NCBI GenBank assembly: GCA_001897675.1
Contig: MKUE01000095.1
Coordinates: 28,852 to 92,851 of the forward strand
DNA length: 64,000 bases
DNA from: Thiobacillus sp. 65-1059
Lineage (GTDB): Bacteria > Pseudomonadota > Gammaproteobacteria > Burkholderiales > Thiobacillaceae
Direction of reading: 5' to 3'
In this document: piece after piece, positions 36,262-45,667 of the stretch
Position numbering within the stretch: the stretch's first letter is position 1
Layout of the letters: the number at the start of each line of letters is the position of its first letter
The notes under the pieces: generated by a model
Databases searched by the model: none
What the model was told of the DNA's origin: nothing
What the model saw: the letters and a program-made list of their open reading frames with translations, nothing else
Position numbers and translations under genes: made by a program

Positions 36262-37536
36262 ATGAAAATCGGCCGCTACGAAATTCTCGATGAGATCGGC
36301 CAGGGTGCGATGGGCACCGTTTATCGGGCGCGCGACCCGCTGATCGAACGCACCGTCGCCATCAAGGCCGTGCCCATCGCGCAATTGCGGCAGGAAGGGA
36401 CTGGCGCGGAATCCCGTTTCCTGCGCGAAGCGCAGAGCGCCGGCCGGCTGTCGCATCCCAATATCGTGACGATCTACGACGTCGGCGAGGCCGATGGGCT
36501 GGCCTATATCGCCATGGAATACCTTCCCGGCGCGACCCTGCGCGATCTCATGGACAAGGGCCCGATGCCGCTGGATCTGGTGCTCGACACCGCCACGCAG
36601 ATGGCCGAGGCGCTGGCGTTCGCGCACGAGCACGACGTCATCCACCGCGACGTCAAGCCCGCCAACGTCGTCGTCACCGGGCGGCGCGGACGCATCAAGC
36701 TGACCGATTTCGGGATCGCCCATTTCGTCAACAGCGACTATACCCACGTCGGACAAATGCTCGGCTCGCCGCGCTACATGTCGCCGGAACAGGCCATGGG
36801 GCGCGAGGTGAATGGATGCTCGGATATTTTTTCGCTGGGTGCCGTGCTGTACGAAATGCTCACCGGGCAGTATGCCTTCGATGGCGACAGCCTGCCGGCC
36901 ATTGTTTACCGTGTGGTCAATGAGGCGCCGGTCCCTGCCACGTCCCTGCGCCCCCAGTTGCCGGCCGATCTGGCCAGGCTGCTGGCACGCATGCTGCACA
37001 AGAATCCGGAAGCCCGGCCGGATGCGCGCACCCTGGTCAGCGCCTTGCATGTGCTGGCGCCTGCAGCGTCACAGGCGTCCGCACCGCCGCCCTCCAGGCA
37101 GGTGTCACGCCTGCTGCGGGTAGCGGCATTCAGCGCGCCCGTCGGCGTGCTCTTGCTGATCGGCCTGGGCATTATCGTCATCGAGCATTTCCTCGGCCCG
37201 GCCCGCCCAATCCTGCCCCCTCCCGCGCCGCCACACGCCAGCCCCCCCCAGGATGCAGTGTTATCGCAGCCAGATGCGGTCCCGGACGCGGAAATGAGCG
37301 CGACAAGCCGGCCCGCCTCCAAGCCGGCCCAGCCGGAGCGCCCACTGGCAGCCGCCGTCCAGACAGATCCCTACCTTGCCGGCCTCGACAAAAAACAGGT
37401 CGAGCTGCGCATCAAGCGCGCCGAACTGCGGCTGAAATACACCGAGCAGCATCCCGACGTGGTGCAGCTGGACCGGCAACTCGAACAACTGCGAATCGAA
37501 CGCCGCAGACACCTGCGGCAACTGGAAAAAAACTAG
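36262..37536 (+). CDS. Membrane Ser/Thr protein kinase with Wzz-like coiled-coil tail
   Basis: 424 aa. The kinase domain (about 1-265) has the glycine loop GQGAMGTVYRARDP, VAIKAV lysine, catalytic HRDVKPANVV (near 128), DFGIAHF (near 149) and GSPRYMSPEQAMG. One TM lies near 290-312 (VGVLLLIGLGIIVIEHFLG). A Pro/Ala-rich linker follows. The last about 50 residues (AELRLKYTEQHPDVVQLDRQ) resemble the coiled coil of polysaccharide chain-length (Wzz/GNVR) proteins, so the tail is probably periplasmic. It lies 13 bp after the SDR gene of the hpn operon. Kinase substrate and signal are unknown. Confidence 0.9.
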   Translation: MKIGRYEILDEIGQGAMGTVYRARDPLIERTVAIKAVPIAQLRQEGTGAESRFLREAQSAGRLSHPNIVTIYDVGEADGLAYIAMEYLPGATLRDLMDKGPMPLDLVLDTATQMAEALAFAHEHDVIHRDVKPANVVVTGRRGRIKLTDFGIAHFVNSDYTHVGQMLGSPRYMSPEQAMGREVNGCSDIFSLGAVLYEMLTGQYAFDGDSLPAIVYRVVNEAPVPATSLRPQLPADLARLLARMLHKNPEARPDARTLVSALHVLAPAASQASAPPPSRQVSRLLRVAAFSAPVGVLLLIGLGIIVIEHFLGPARPILPPPAPPHASPPQDAVLSQPDAVPDAEMSATSRPASKPAQPERPLAAAVQTDPYLAGLDKKQVELRIKRAELRLKYTEQHPDVVQLDRQLEQLRIERRRHLRQLEKN

Positions 37537-37745
37537 CCGGACCGCCCGTTGGTTTCGTGCCCGTCCGCCGCCGACACCTTGTGCATGCCGGGAACGGCGC
37601 CATTGAATTCCGCCTCGGCATCCAGCCGCAGGCCCGCAACCCGCCCCAGGACGCCATGCACCGCCATTGCCGTCCAGGCGGTGTCATTCAAAATGGGTAA
37701 ACACCACCCCCGCCAGCGCGCTCGGACGGCGCAATGGCCTTGCAT
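37533..37745 (-). CDS. Doubtful small hypothetical protein downstream of tatC (70 aa)
   Basis: Open frame of 70 codons beginning 8 bp after the tatC stop on the same strand and ending 4 bp inside the convergent kinase gene. The C-terminal half (VHGVLGRVAGLRLDAEAEFN) looks protein-like, but there is no ribosome binding site and no known domain. The 216-bp gap between kinase and tatC holds nothing else recognisable. Confidence 0.28.
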   Translation of the reverse strand: MQGHCAVRARWRGWCLPILNDTAWTAMAVHGVLGRVAGLRLDAEAEFNGAVPGMHKVSAADGHETNGRSG

Positions 37746-37752
37746 TGGCAGG

Positions 37753-38622
37753 CTAATGGCTCTTGGGCGAGCCGGGTTCGGGTTGATCGGGCAAGCTTGC
37801 GGGGCGGTCGATCAGGCTGGCTTCGATGCGGTCCAATTCCGCATCCATGTCGGATTGCGACATCGGCGTGTAATCCGAGGCGGATTCATCCGCCTCGGAT
37901 TCAGGCTTGGGCTTGGTGATCAGTGCGGCAACGATGATGCCCAGTTCGTACAGCACCCACAGCGGCACTGCCAGCATGAATTGCGAGATCACGTCGGGCG
38001 GGGTGAATATCGCGCCGATAATAAAGGCGCCGACGATGACATACGGCCGGATTTCACGCAGTTTGGTCACCGACACCATGCCCATTTTGACCAGCAGCAC
38101 CACGGCGACGGGAACCTCGAAGGTAATCCCGAAGGCCATGAACAAGGTCATCACAAAGTCGAGGTATTTGCCGATGTCGGTCATCACCGCCACCCCTTCG
38201 GGCGCAACGCCGACGATGAAGCCGAATACCACCGGGAACACCAGGAAATAGGCGAACGCCATCCCCAGCAGGAACAGGATGACGCTGGCGACCACCAGCG
38301 GCACGCCTAGACGCTTTTCGTGCTGGTACAGCCCCGGCGCGACAAACGCCCAGATCTGGAAGAACACCCATGGCAACGCCAGCAGGAAGGCGGTCATCAT
38401 GGTGACCTTGATCGGCACGAAGAACGGTGTGGTGACCTCGGTGGCGATCATCTGCCCCCCCTTGGGCAGTGCCGCCAGCAATGGCTTGGCCAGCAGCGCA
38501 TACAAATCCTGCGCCCAGGGGAACAGGCAGATGAAAATCACCACCACCACCACCACTGCGCGCAGCAGGCGGTCGCGCATTTCGATCAAATGCGAGATGA
38601 AGGTTTCCTGCACGTCGCTCAT
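37753..38622 (-). CDS. tatC: Sec-independent translocase subunit TatC
   Basis: 289 aa, six-TM inner membrane protein. The conserved N-terminus FISHLIEMRDRLLRAV, the first loop (GLYQHEKR and the Phe/Glu positions recognising twin-arginine signals), and FEVPVAVVLLVKMG are visible. The C-terminal tail is acidic and longer than in E. coli. It exports folded twin-arginine precursors together with TatA and TatB. Its start overlaps the tatB stop by 4 bp. Confidence 0.96.
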   Translation of the reverse strand: MSDVQETFISHLIEMRDRLLRAVVVVVVIFICLFPWAQDLYALLAKPLLAALPKGGQMIATEVTTPFFVPIKVTMMTAFLLALPWVFFQIWAFVAPGLYQHEKRLGVPLVVASVILFLLGMAFAYFLVFPVVFGFIVGVAPEGVAVMTDIGKYLDFVMTLFMAFGITFEVPVAVVLLVKMGMVSVTKLREIRPYVIVGAFIIGAIFTPPDVISQFMLAVPLWVLYELGIIVAALITKPKPESEADESASDYTPMSQSDMDAELDRIEASLIDRPASLPDQPEPGSPKSH

Positions 38623-39101
38623 GCGGTTTTTCCTGCGGTTTCGCCGCGCGCCGTTTCGACCACGGCAGACGGCGTGTCAGGTGCAAGGCTCTGATCCGGC
38701 TCGTCCAGCGGCAGGCTTTGCTGCACGGCCGGTTCCGGAGGCTCTTTCATTGCCGGTTCATCGGCAGGGTGCTCACCCGCGGTTGCGGCAGCTGCCGTCG
38801 CCGCCAAGGCCTTGTTGATGCCGCTTGCCTCGTCGCGCAGGTAATCGTCAACCGCACTGGCTTGCTGTTTGGCGTCCAGCGCCACCAACTCGGCCGAGTT
38901 CTTGATCTCCACGCCGACACGGCGAATTTCATCTAGCTCCATCTCGTGGCTGATGTCCGATTTTACGGACGACACATAGCGTTGCATGCGGCCATACAAA
39001 TGCCCCGCCGTACGCGCGACTTTGGGCAGACGCTCGGGGCCGATGACGATCAGCGCAACCACGCCGATGACGATGAGTTCAGTAAAGCCGATATCGAACA
39101 T
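38619..39101 (-). CDS. tatB: Sec-independent translocase subunit TatB
   Basis: 160 aa. One N-terminal TM (MFDIGFTELIVIGVVALIVI) with the conserved Glu8 and the GPERLPKVART hinge is followed by an amphipathic helix. The C-terminal half is low-complexity, rich in Ala, Glu and Pro, as in other TatB proteins. It forms the signal-recognition core with TatC. Overlap with tatC is ATGA. Confidence 0.94.
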   Translation of the reverse strand: MFDIGFTELIVIGVVALIVIGPERLPKVARTAGHLYGRMQRYVSSVKSDISHEMELDEIRRVGVEIKNSAELVALDAKQQASAVDDYLRDEASGINKALAATAAAATAGEHPADEPAMKEPPEPAVQQSLPLDEPDQSLAPDTPSAVVETARGETAGKTA

Positions 39102-39180
39102 TCATGTCCAACCAGGAATAAGGCGATAGTGGGAACCGTGCTTGGCGAATTTTCACCCGCCCCCACCCTGTTCCGCACCC

Positions 39181-39396
39181 TCAAGAGTGCTGCTTGTCCT
39201 TGACTTCCGCATCGATGGTGTTGCCGCTTTGTTCGGCGCTGTCGCCGAGCTTGGGCGCATCTTCCTTCATGCCTTCCTTGAAGCCCTTGACCGCCCCGCC
39301 CAGATCGCTGCCGATGTTGCGCAGCTTCTTGGTGCCGAAAATCAGCAATACCACGACCAGAACGATTAGCCAATGCCAAATGCTGAAGCTACCCAT
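39181..39396 (-). CDS. tatA: Sec-independent translocase subunit TatA
   Basis: 71 aa. TatA start [20 protein letters not shown] with the [14 protein letters not shown] hinge, amphipathic helix [12 protein letters not shown], and an acidic tail ending KDKQHS. It polymerises to form the transport path. It lies between the HIT-family gene (18 bp upstream) and tatB (79 bp downstream), in the standard his-HIT-tatABC order. Confidence 0.96.
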   Translation of the reverse strand: MGSFSIWHWLIVLVVVLLIFGTKKLRNIGSDLGGAVKGFKEGMKEDAPKLGDSAEQSGNTIDAEVKDKQHS

Positions 39397-39414
39397 AATA
39401 CGTCTCCTTTTGAC

Positions 39415-39753
39415 TTAACTGCGTGAAACGGGGTCACCCCCGCCAAATACGTGAACGTGGATGTGGAACACTTCCTGGCCGCCGCCACGTCCGGTATTGA
39501 TCAGGGTCTTGAACCCGGTATCGAGTCCCTGCTCCCTTGCCAGGCGCGGCGCCAGCAGAAGCATCTTGCCGAGCAGTTTCTCGTGTGCGGGCGTGCAATC
39601 GTCCAGGGTAGCGACGTGCTGCTTTGGAATGATCAGGAAATGCACCCGCGCAAACGGGTGGATATCGTGAAACGCCAGCACGTCCTCGTCTTCATGGACC
39701 TTGCCGCACGGCAGTTGGCCGGCGACGATTTTGCAGAAGATGCAGTCACTCAT
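39415..39753 (-). CDS. Histidine-triad (HIT/HINT family) nucleotide-binding protein
   Basis: 112 aa. The [20 protein letters not shown] start and histidine triad HIHVHVFGG near the C-terminus identify the HinT-like purine nucleoside phosphoramidase family. Zinc-type Cys are present at the start (CIFC). Its start overlaps hisE by 8 bp, a conserved betaproteobacterial linkage whose functional reason is unclear. Confidence 0.95.
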   Translation of the reverse strand: MSDCIFCKIVAGQLPCGKVHEDEDVLAFHDIHPFARVHFLIIPKQHVATLDDCTPAHEKLLGKMLLLAPRLAREQGLDTGFKTLINTGRGGGQEVFHIHVHVFGGGDPVSRS

Positions 39754-40063
39754 GTCGATTCGCCTTTTCCGCCAGACCCGACAGCCCTTCCCGGCGCGCC
39801 AGTTCGTTCAACACATCCGCCGGCTTCAGCCCCTTGTGTGCCAGCAATACCAAAGTATGAAACCACAAATCGGCGACTTCGTAGATGATCTTTTCCGCCT
39901 GGTCGTCCTTCGCCGCCATCACGGTCTCGGTCGCTTCCTCGCCGATTTTCTTCAGGATGGCGTCGGTGCCCTTGGCGTACAGTTTGGCCACGTACGAACT
40001 GTCGGGCGACGCCCGCTTGCGCGCTTCCAGTGTCTCTGCCAGACGATCCAGGATATCGCTCAT
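39746..40063 (-). CDS. hisE: Phosphoribosyl-ATP pyrophosphatase HisE
   Basis: 105 aa MazG-like helical protein: [21 protein letters not shown], the metal-binding [16 protein letters not shown] segment, and [19 protein letters not shown]. It hydrolyses phosphoribosyl-ATP to phosphoribosyl-AMP, the second step of histidine synthesis. It is separate from HisI here, as in other betaproteobacteria. It overlaps hisI by 4 bp. Confidence 0.97.
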   Translation of the reverse strand: MSDILDRLAETLEARKRASPDSSYVAKLYAKGTDAILKKIGEEATETVMAAKDDQAEKIIYEVADLWFHTLVLLAHKGLKPADVLNELARREGLSGLAEKANRHE

Positions 40064-40461
40064 TTGCGGTAGATCTCAGCGGGGGCTTTCAGCACCGGGG
40101 CGGTCGTCACCCAGCGCTCGCCGCCCTGTTTGTCGCGCTCGAGCCTTTGAAAAAAACAGGAACGTCGTCCGGTATGACAGGCAATGCCGCCGAGTTGTTC
40201 AACTTTCAGCAACACCACGTCGTTGTCGCAATCCAGGCGGATTTCGCTGACATTCTGCACATGGCCGGATTCCTCGCCTTTGCGCCACAATTTGCCGCGA
40301 GAGCGCGACCAGTACACCCCGCGCAGCGTGCGTGCCGTCTCCTCCAGCGCTTCCCGGTTCATCCACGCGACCATCAGGATTTCGCCGCTGGCGGCATCCT
40401 GGGCGATCGCCGGCACCAGCCCCTGGGCGTCCCATTTGACGGCGTCGAGCCAGTCGCTCAC
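40060..40461 (-). CDS. hisI: Phosphoribosyl-AMP cyclohydrolase HisI
   Basis: 133 aa from GTG 40461, overlapping the hisF stop (GTGA). [29 protein letters not shown] is the core; [17 protein letters not shown] gives the Asp/Cys metal site, and [14 protein letters not shown] the second Cys pair. It opens the adenine ring of phosphoribosyl-AMP in the third step of the pathway. Confidence 0.96.
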   Translation of the reverse strand: MSDWLDAVKWDAQGLVPAIAQDAASGEILMVAWMNREALEETARTLRGVYWSRSRGKLWRKGEESGHVQNVSEIRLDCDNDVVLLKVEQLGGIACHTGRRSCFFQRLERDKQGGERWVTTAPVLKAPAEIYRK

Positions 40462-41213
40462 AGGCGCACCTCGATGCCGTGCTGCTTCATGTATTTTTTC
40501 GCTTCGTCGATGCCGTACTCGCCGAAGTGGAAAATGCTCGCCGCCAGCACCGCGTCGGCGCGGCCTTCGCGCACGCCGTCGACCAGATGTTGCAGGTTGC
40601 CGACGCCGCCGCTGGCGATGATGGGAATGTCGACCGCCTCGGAAATCGCGCGCGTCAGCTCGAGGTCGAAGCCGCTCTTGGTGCCGTCGCGGTCCATCGA
40701 AGTCAGCAGCAGCTCGCCCGCGCCGAGGCTTTCCATCTTTTTCGCCCATTCGATGGCGTCGAGTCCGGTGGCCTTGCGGCCGCCATGGGTGAAGACTTCC
40801 CAGTGGTCGCCCACTCGCTTGGAATCGATGGCCACCACGATGCACTGGCTGCCGTATCGATCCGCTGCGTCCTTCACCAGCTGCGGATTCGTCACCGCCG
40901 AGGTATTGATGCTGACCTTGTCGGCGCCGGCGTTGAGCAGGCGCTGCACGTCGCCCACTTCGCGCACGCCGCCGCCGACCGTCAAGGGAATGAACACTTC
41001 GGCGGCCACGGCCTCGATGATGTGGAGGATCAGATCGCGGTTGTCCGAGCTTGCGGTGATATCGAGAAAGGTCAGCTCGTCGGCGCCCGCCTCGTTGTAG
41101 CGGCGGGCGATTTCCACCGGGTCACCGGCGTCCTTCAGCTCGACGAAATTGACCCCCTTGACCACGCGCCCGTTGGTGACGTCGAGGCAGGGAATGATGC
41201 GCTTTGCCAGCAT
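40458..41213 (-). CDS. hisF: Imidazole glycerol phosphate synthase cyclase subunit HisF
   Basis: 251 aa TIM barrel. Catalytic Asp in [15 protein letters not shown] (Asp11) and in [15 protein letters not shown] (Asp130 region), plus phosphate-binding TVGGGVR and IASGGVGN loops. It receives ammonia from HisH and produces imidazole glycerol phosphate and AICAR. It lies 15 bp after hisA. Confidence 0.98.
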   Translation of the reverse strand: MLAKRIIPCLDVTNGRVVKGVNFVELKDAGDPVEIARRYNEAGADELTFLDITASSDNRDLILHIIEAVAAEVFIPLTVGGGVREVGDVQRLLNAGADKVSINTSAVTNPQLVKDAADRYGSQCIVVAIDSKRVGDHWEVFTHGGRKATGLDAIEWAKKMESLGAGELLLTSMDRDGTKSGFDLELTRAISEAVDIPIIASGGVGNLQHLVDGVREGRADAVLAASIFHFGEYGIDEAKKYMKQHGIEVRL

Positions 41214-41228
41214 GGTCGGCTTCTCGAA

Positions 41229-41984
41229 TCAGACCCCGAACACGCCGCCCGCCAGTTCGTCGGCGAGTTTCTGCGCCTCGGCGAAATCGAGCGTGCCCTG
41301 ATAGATGGCACGGCCGGTGATGGCGCCGATGATGCCGTCCTTGGCTACGGTGGAGAGTGCCTTGACGTCGTCGAGGTTGGTGACGCCGCCGCTGGCGATG
41401 ACCGGGATCGACAGCGCCTGCGCCAGGCGCTGGGTGGCTTCGACGTTGACGCCGGTCAGCATGCCGTCGCGGCCGATGTCGGTGTAGATGACGGCCTCGA
41501 CGCCGTAGCCCTCGAAGCGCCTGGCCAGATCGATGACGTCGTGGCCGGTGATCTTGGACCAGCCCTCGACCGCGATCTTGCCGTCACGGGCGTCGAGCCC
41601 GACCATCACGTGGCCGGGGAAGGCATCGCAGGCCTCATGCAGGAAACCGGGGTTCTTCACCGCGGCGGTGCCGATGATGACGTAGCGCACGCCGTCGTCG
41701 AGATAGCGCTCGATGGTGGCGAGGTCGCGGATGCCGCCGCCGAGTTGCACCGGCATCTCGTCGCCCACCGCCTCGACGATGGAACGGATCGCCGCGTCGT
41801 TGACCGGCTTGCCGGCAAAGGCGCCGTTGAGGTCGACCAGGTGCAGGCGCCGCGCGCCCAACTCCTGCCAGTGGCGGGCGGTCGCCGCAGGGTCCTCGGA
41901 GAACACGGTGGCGCGGTCCATTTCGCCTTGTTCCAGGCGCACGCAGTGGCCGTCTTTAAGGTCGATCGCAGGAATAATTAGCAT
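41229..41984 (-). CDS. hisA: ProFAR isomerase HisA
   Basis: 251 aa TIM barrel related to His[21 protein letters not shown] carries the catalytic Asp8; QLGGGIRD and VIASGGVTN bind phosphate, and [14 protein letters not shown] carries the second Asp. It isomerises ProFAR to PRFAR. It is located between hisH and hisF. Confidence 0.98.
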   Translation of the reverse strand: MLIIPAIDLKDGHCVRLEQGEMDRATVFSEDPAATARHWQELGARRLHLVDLNGAFAGKPVNDAAIRSIVEAVGDEMPVQLGGGIRDLATIERYLDDGVRYVIIGTAAVKNPGFLHEACDAFPGHVMVGLDARDGKIAVEGWSKITGHDVIDLARRFEGYGVEAVIYTDIGRDGMLTGVNVEATQRLAQALSIPVIASGGVTNLDDVKALSTVAKDGIIGAITGRAIYQGTLDFAEAQKLADELAGGVFGV

Positions 41985-42015
41985 GGCTGATCAGCAGGGT
42001 CGTACGGAGTAAATA

Positions 42016-42702
42016 TTAGGCGCAGGCCGCGCCGGACATATCACAGGCGGTTTCAGAGGCACCCGGATTCCAGGTTACAAAATTGCCCAGCAGCGTCAAC
42101 CCGGCATTCTGGCTTTTTTCCGGGTGAAACTGCACGGCGAACATGTTCGCCGAGGCCACCGCGCAGGTGAACGGGAACGGGTAATGCGAAAACCCCGCGA
42201 TCACCTCCGGCGAAGCCGGCTGCACGAAATAGCTGTGGACGAAGTAGAAGCGCGCGCCTTCCTCGATTCCTGCCCACAACGGATGCGGCACCACCTGATG
42301 GACGTTGTTCCAGCCCATGTGCGGCACTTTCAGTTTATTCCCTCGATCGTCGTGCATCGCCTCGTGCGGGAAACGCTGCACGCTGCCGGGCAGGATCCCC
42401 AGGCAGGCGGTATCGCCTTCCTCGCTGTGTTCGAACAGCACCTGCATCCCCATGCAGATGCCCAGAAAAGGCTTGCTGCGGGCGGCATCGACGATCGCCT
42501 GGCGCAGGCCGCGTGCATCGATCTCGCGCATGCAGTCGCGTGCGGCGCCCTGCCCCGGAAACACCACGCGGCCGGCCGCGGTAATCGCGGCCGGGTCGGA
42601 GGTCACCGCCACGGTCGCCGCCGGCGCAACGTGTTCGATGGCTTTGGATACCGAACGCAGATTGCCCATGCCGTAGTCGATGACGGCGATGTCGACGCTC
42701 AC
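42016..42702 (-). CDS. hisH: Imidazole glycerol phosphate synthase glutaminase subunit HisH
   Basis: 228 aa from GTG 42702, just before the first strand (VDIAVIDYGMGNLRSV). The class I glutamine amidotransferase triad is present: Cys in FLGICMGMQVLF, His in AVQFHPEKSQ, and the neighbouring Glu. It supplies ammonia to HisF. The 61-bp gap to hisB is the largest inside the operon apart from hisD's broken end. Confidence 0.95.
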   Translation of the reverse strand: MSVDIAVIDYGMGNLRSVSKAIEHVAPAATVAVTSDPAAITAAGRVVFPGQGAARDCMREIDARGLRQAIVDAARSKPFLGICMGMQVLFEHSEEGDTACLGILPGSVQRFPHEAMHDDRGNKLKVPHMGWNNVHQVVPHPLWAGIEEGARFYFVHSYFVQPASPEVIAGFSHYPFPFTCAVASANMFAVQFHPEKSQNAGLTLLGNFVTWNPGASETACDMSGAACA

Positions 42703-42763
42703 GGCTTGGCCGCCTCGATTTGCGGGACGCGCAGCGTGCAGCCACCTGAAATTGCCGGCGCCC

Positions 42764-43351
42764 TCATAGCGCGCCTTTTGTCGACGGCAGCACGTCGCCC
42801 ATGCGCAGGTCGGCTTCCACCGCCATGCGCAGCGCGCGGCCGAATGCCTTGAAAATGGTTTCGGCCTGGTGGTGCGCATTGATGCCGCGCAGATTGTCGA
42901 TATGCAGCGTCACCCCGGCATGGTTGATGAAACCACGGAAGAATTCGAGGAACAGGTCGACGTCGAACTCGCCGATGCGCGCGCGGGTGAAATCGACGTG
43001 ATACTCCAGTCCGGGCCGCCCCGACAGGTCGATCACCACGCGCGACAGCGCCTCGTCGAGCGGAACATAGGCATGGCCGTAGCGGCGGATGCCTTTCTTG
43101 TCGCCGAGCGCCCGGGCGAACGCCTGGCCGAGCGTGATCCCGGTGTCTTCCACCGTGTGATGGGCGTCGATATGCAGGTCGCCGCTGGCCTGGATATCCA
43201 GGTCGATCAGGCCGTGGCGCGCGATCTGGTCGAGCATGTGATCGAGAAACGGCACGCCGGTGGCAAGCTTGGCGATGCCGGTGCCGTCCAGGTTGAGACT
43301 GACCGTGACCTGGGTCTCGAGGGTGTTGCGGGTGACTTGGGCGGTGCGCAT
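42764..43351 (-). CDS. hisB: Imidazoleglycerol-phosphate dehydratase HisB
   Basis: 195 aa, the monofunctional form without a phosphatase domain. ATG 43351 fits the family start ([15 protein letters not shown]). Repeated metal-binding motifs: [14 protein letters not shown] and [30 protein letters not shown] is also conserved. It dehydrates imidazole glycerol phosphate. It lies 29 bp after hisC. Confidence 0.97.
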   Translation of the reverse strand: MRTAQVTRNTLETQVTVSLNLDGTGIAKLATGVPFLDHMLDQIARHGLIDLDIQASGDLHIDAHHTVEDTGITLGQAFARALGDKKGIRRYGHAYVPLDEALSRVVIDLSGRPGLEYHVDFTRARIGEFDVDLFLEFFRGFINHAGVTLHIDNLRGINAHHQAETIFKAFGRALRMAVEADLRMGDVLPSTKGAL

Positions 43352-43380
43352 GGCGTCTGAAAATAAGGCTTTAGGGGATT

Positions 43381-44445
43381 CTAGCAGTTCACGACGGCTT
43401 TCAGCGCGGCGAGCAGCGCATCGCATTGCGCATCGGTGCCGATCGTAATGCGCAGGAACGGCGCAATGCGGGCCGGGTTTCTGAAATGGCGCACGATGAT
43501 GCTGCGCTCGCGCAGCGCGGCTGCCAGTTCGGCGCCATCGTGCGCGGGGTGGCGGGCGAAGACGAAGTTGGCGGCCGAGGGCAGCACCTCGAAGCCAAGC
43601 GTATCCATTTCAGCCACCAGCCGGGTGCGGGTCGCCACGACTTTCGCGCAGATGCGCTCGAAATAGGCATGGTCGTCCATCGACGCCAGCGCGCCCGCCT
43701 GGGCAAAGCGGTCGAGCGGATAGGAGTTGAAGCTGTCCTTCACCCGGTTGAGCGCCTCGATCAGCTGCGGCTGGCCGATGGCGTAGCCGACGCGCAGGCC
43801 GGCCAGCGCATGCGACTTCGACAGGGTGCGGACGACCAGCAGTTGCGGGTAGCGCGCCACCAAGCCCACCGCCGATTCGCCGCCGAAATCGATATAGGCC
43901 TCGTCGATCACCACCACCGAATCCGGGTTGCCGGCCAGCAGGCGCTCGACCTCGCCCAGCACCAGCAGCCGCCCGGTAGGGGCATTGGGGTTGGGGAAAA
44001 TCACCCCGCCGTTGGGCACGAGGTAATCGTCGACCCGGATCTCGAACGATTCGGTCAGCGGAATCTGCCGATACGCAATCTCGTACAGCCCGCAATACAC
44101 CGGATAGAAGCTGTAGCTGATGTCCGGAAACAGGATCGGCTGGTCGTGCTTCAGCAGCGCCGCGAAAGCATGCGCCAGCACTTCGTCGGAACCGTTGCCG
44201 ACGAACACCTGCTCGGCCGTCACGCCATGATAGGCGGCGATGCCGGCGCGCAGCCGGTCCGAGTTGGGGTCGGGGTACAGGCGCAATGTGTCGGCGGCTT
44301 CCGCGCGCACCGCCTCCAGCACCTTGGGGCTCGGGCCGTAGGGATTCTCGTTGGTGTTGAGCTTGACCAGGTTGGCCAGCTTCGGCTGCTCGCCCGCCAC
44401 ATAGGGCGTCAGGCCGTGCACCACGGCGCTCCAATAGCGGCTCAT
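43381..44445 (-). CDS. hisC: Histidinol-phosphate aminotransferase HisC
   Basis: 354 aa fold-type I PLP enzyme. [18 protein letters not shown] near the start, [26 protein letters not shown], and the PLP-binding lysine in [16 protein letters not shown]. It transaminates imidazole-acetol phosphate with glutamate. It starts 17 bp after the stop of the broken hisD reading frame, so translation of hisC may be affected by the state of hisD. Confidence 0.96.
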   Translation of the reverse strand: MSRYWSAVVHGLTPYVAGEQPKLANLVKLNTNENPYGPSPKVLEAVRAEAADTLRLYPDPNSDRLRAGIAAYHGVTAEQVFVGNGSDEVLAHAFAALLKHDQPILFPDISYSFYPVYCGLYEIAYRQIPLTESFEIRVDDYLVPNGGVIFPNPNAPTGRLLVLGEVERLLAGNPDSVVVIDEAYIDFGGESAVGLVARYPQLLVVRTLSKSHALAGLRVGYAIGQPQLIEALNRVKDSFNSYPLDRFAQAGALASMDDHAYFERICAKVVATRTRLVAEMDTLGFEVLPSAANFVFARHPAHDGAELAAALRERSIIVRHFRNPARIAPFLRITIGTDAQCDALLAALKAVVNC

Positions 44446-44462
44446 CGGAATGGCTGGCTCAT

Positions 44463-45517
44463 TTATTTATGGACCAAACGATACTCTGCGGAACGCGCGT
44501 GCGCCTGCAGACCTTCGCCGTAGGCGAGGGTGGCGGCGATCCGCCCCAGCGTCTGCGCGCCGGGTCGAGGTCGCGCGTCTTGATCAGCGCGCCGCGGTTG
44601 GTGAGCGAGGTGCGGATCGCTTCGCTGCGCGGCATATCTTCGATCAGCCTGTCGATCGCCGCCGCCACCGCATCCAGGTAGGCCGCGTCGGGCGACAGCA
44701 GGATAGCCTGCGCCATTTCGTCGTGCTCGGCCTGCGAGAACAGGTCCATCGCCACCCATTCCGCCGGCGTATCGCCGTCGGCGATCACCAGTATCTCGGA
44801 CGGACCGGCGATCATGTCGATGCCCACGGTGCCGAACACGCGGCGTTTGGCCGCCGCCACGTAGGCGTTGCCGGGGCCGACGATCTTGTCGACCTGCGGC
44901 ACGGTCGCGGTGCCGTAGGCCAGCGCCGCCACCGCCTGTGCGCCGCCGATGGTGAACACGCGGTCGACTCCGGCGATCGCGGCGGCGGCCAGCACCAGCG
45001 GGTTCTGCTCGCCATCCGGGGTCGGCACCACCATGATGAGTTCGCCGACCCCTGCCACCCTGGCCGGGATTGCATTCATCAACACCGACGACGGATAGGC
45101 TGCCTTGCCGCCCGGCACGTACAGCCCGACGCGGTCGAGCGGGGTGACCTGCTGCCCCAGCACGGTGCCGTCGTCCTCGGTATAGGTCCACGACTCCTGG
45201 ACCTGCTTCTCGTGGTAGCGGCGCACGCGCCCTGCCGCGGTTTGCAGCGCCTGGCGGGTATCGGCGGGCAAAGCCGCGAGCGCAGCCTGCAATTGTGCCG
45301 GGCCCAGTTCCAGGCTGGCCAGGGAAGCGGCCGGCAGACGGTCGAAACGCTCGGTATATTCGAGCACCGCGGCATCGCCCCGCGTTTTCACTTCGTGCAG
45401 GATCGCCGCGACGGTCTGCTCGATGGCAGCATCGGCGGCGTCGTCGAATTGCAGCAGGCGGGTAAGGCGCGTCTGGAAATCAGGCTGCGCACTATCGAGG
45501 CGGGTGAGCGTAAGCAC
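44463..45517 (-). pseudogene. hisD: Histidinol dehydrogenase HisD, internal deletion with frameshift
   Basis: From GTG 45517 the first 318 codons read as normal His[66 protein letters not shown] (two zinc ligands) and ALIKTRDLD. Then, near 44564, the frame jumps directly to the family's C-terminal segment ([20 protein letters not shown]...YRLVHK, stop 44463) in another frame. About 80-90 residues are missing, the part that should hold the catalytic Glu-His (PEHLE) and the Asp zinc ligand (GDYCAGPNHVLPT region). Without the jump the frame ends at 44459 with unrelated residues. The product cannot be a normal enzyme. Either a real lesion or a sequence/assembly fault. First gene of the operon; hisG is absent. 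Confidence 0.9.
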
Positions 45518-45530
45518 AGGATTCTGCTTT

Positions 45531-45555
45531 AAAAAGTCTGGCCAAAAAGTCTGGC
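45531..45555. repeat. 12-bp tandem direct repeat in the his leader
   Basis: AAAAAGTCTGGC occurs twice (45531-45542 and 45544-45555) separated by one base, just upstream of hisD. It lies between the candidate his -10 element and the GTG start, so it could be an operator or a replication-slippage scar. Confidence 0.6.
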
Positions 45556-45559
45556 TCAG

Positions 45560-45565
45560 ATTGTA
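45560..45565 (-). promoter_or_regulatory. Candidate -10 element of the his operon
   Basis: TACAAT on the minus strand, 43 bp upstream of the hisD GTG. No good -35 is visible at 17 bp. If used, the operon begins at hisD with no hisG upstream. Confidence 0.35.
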
Positions 45566-45667
45566 CCGGTTTTTGGCGTTTTGCCGCGCCCGGCACGCGC
45601 TTCCAAATAACACTCATACCTATTCCGGAAATTAGACAAAGTCCAGATTGCTGATTATGATTGCCCC

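Noticed and set aside
37549..38310. 253-codon plus-strand frame opposite tatC
   Set aside because: Antisense shadow of tatC; no ribosome site and a His/Asp/Gln-rich composition typical of such shadows.
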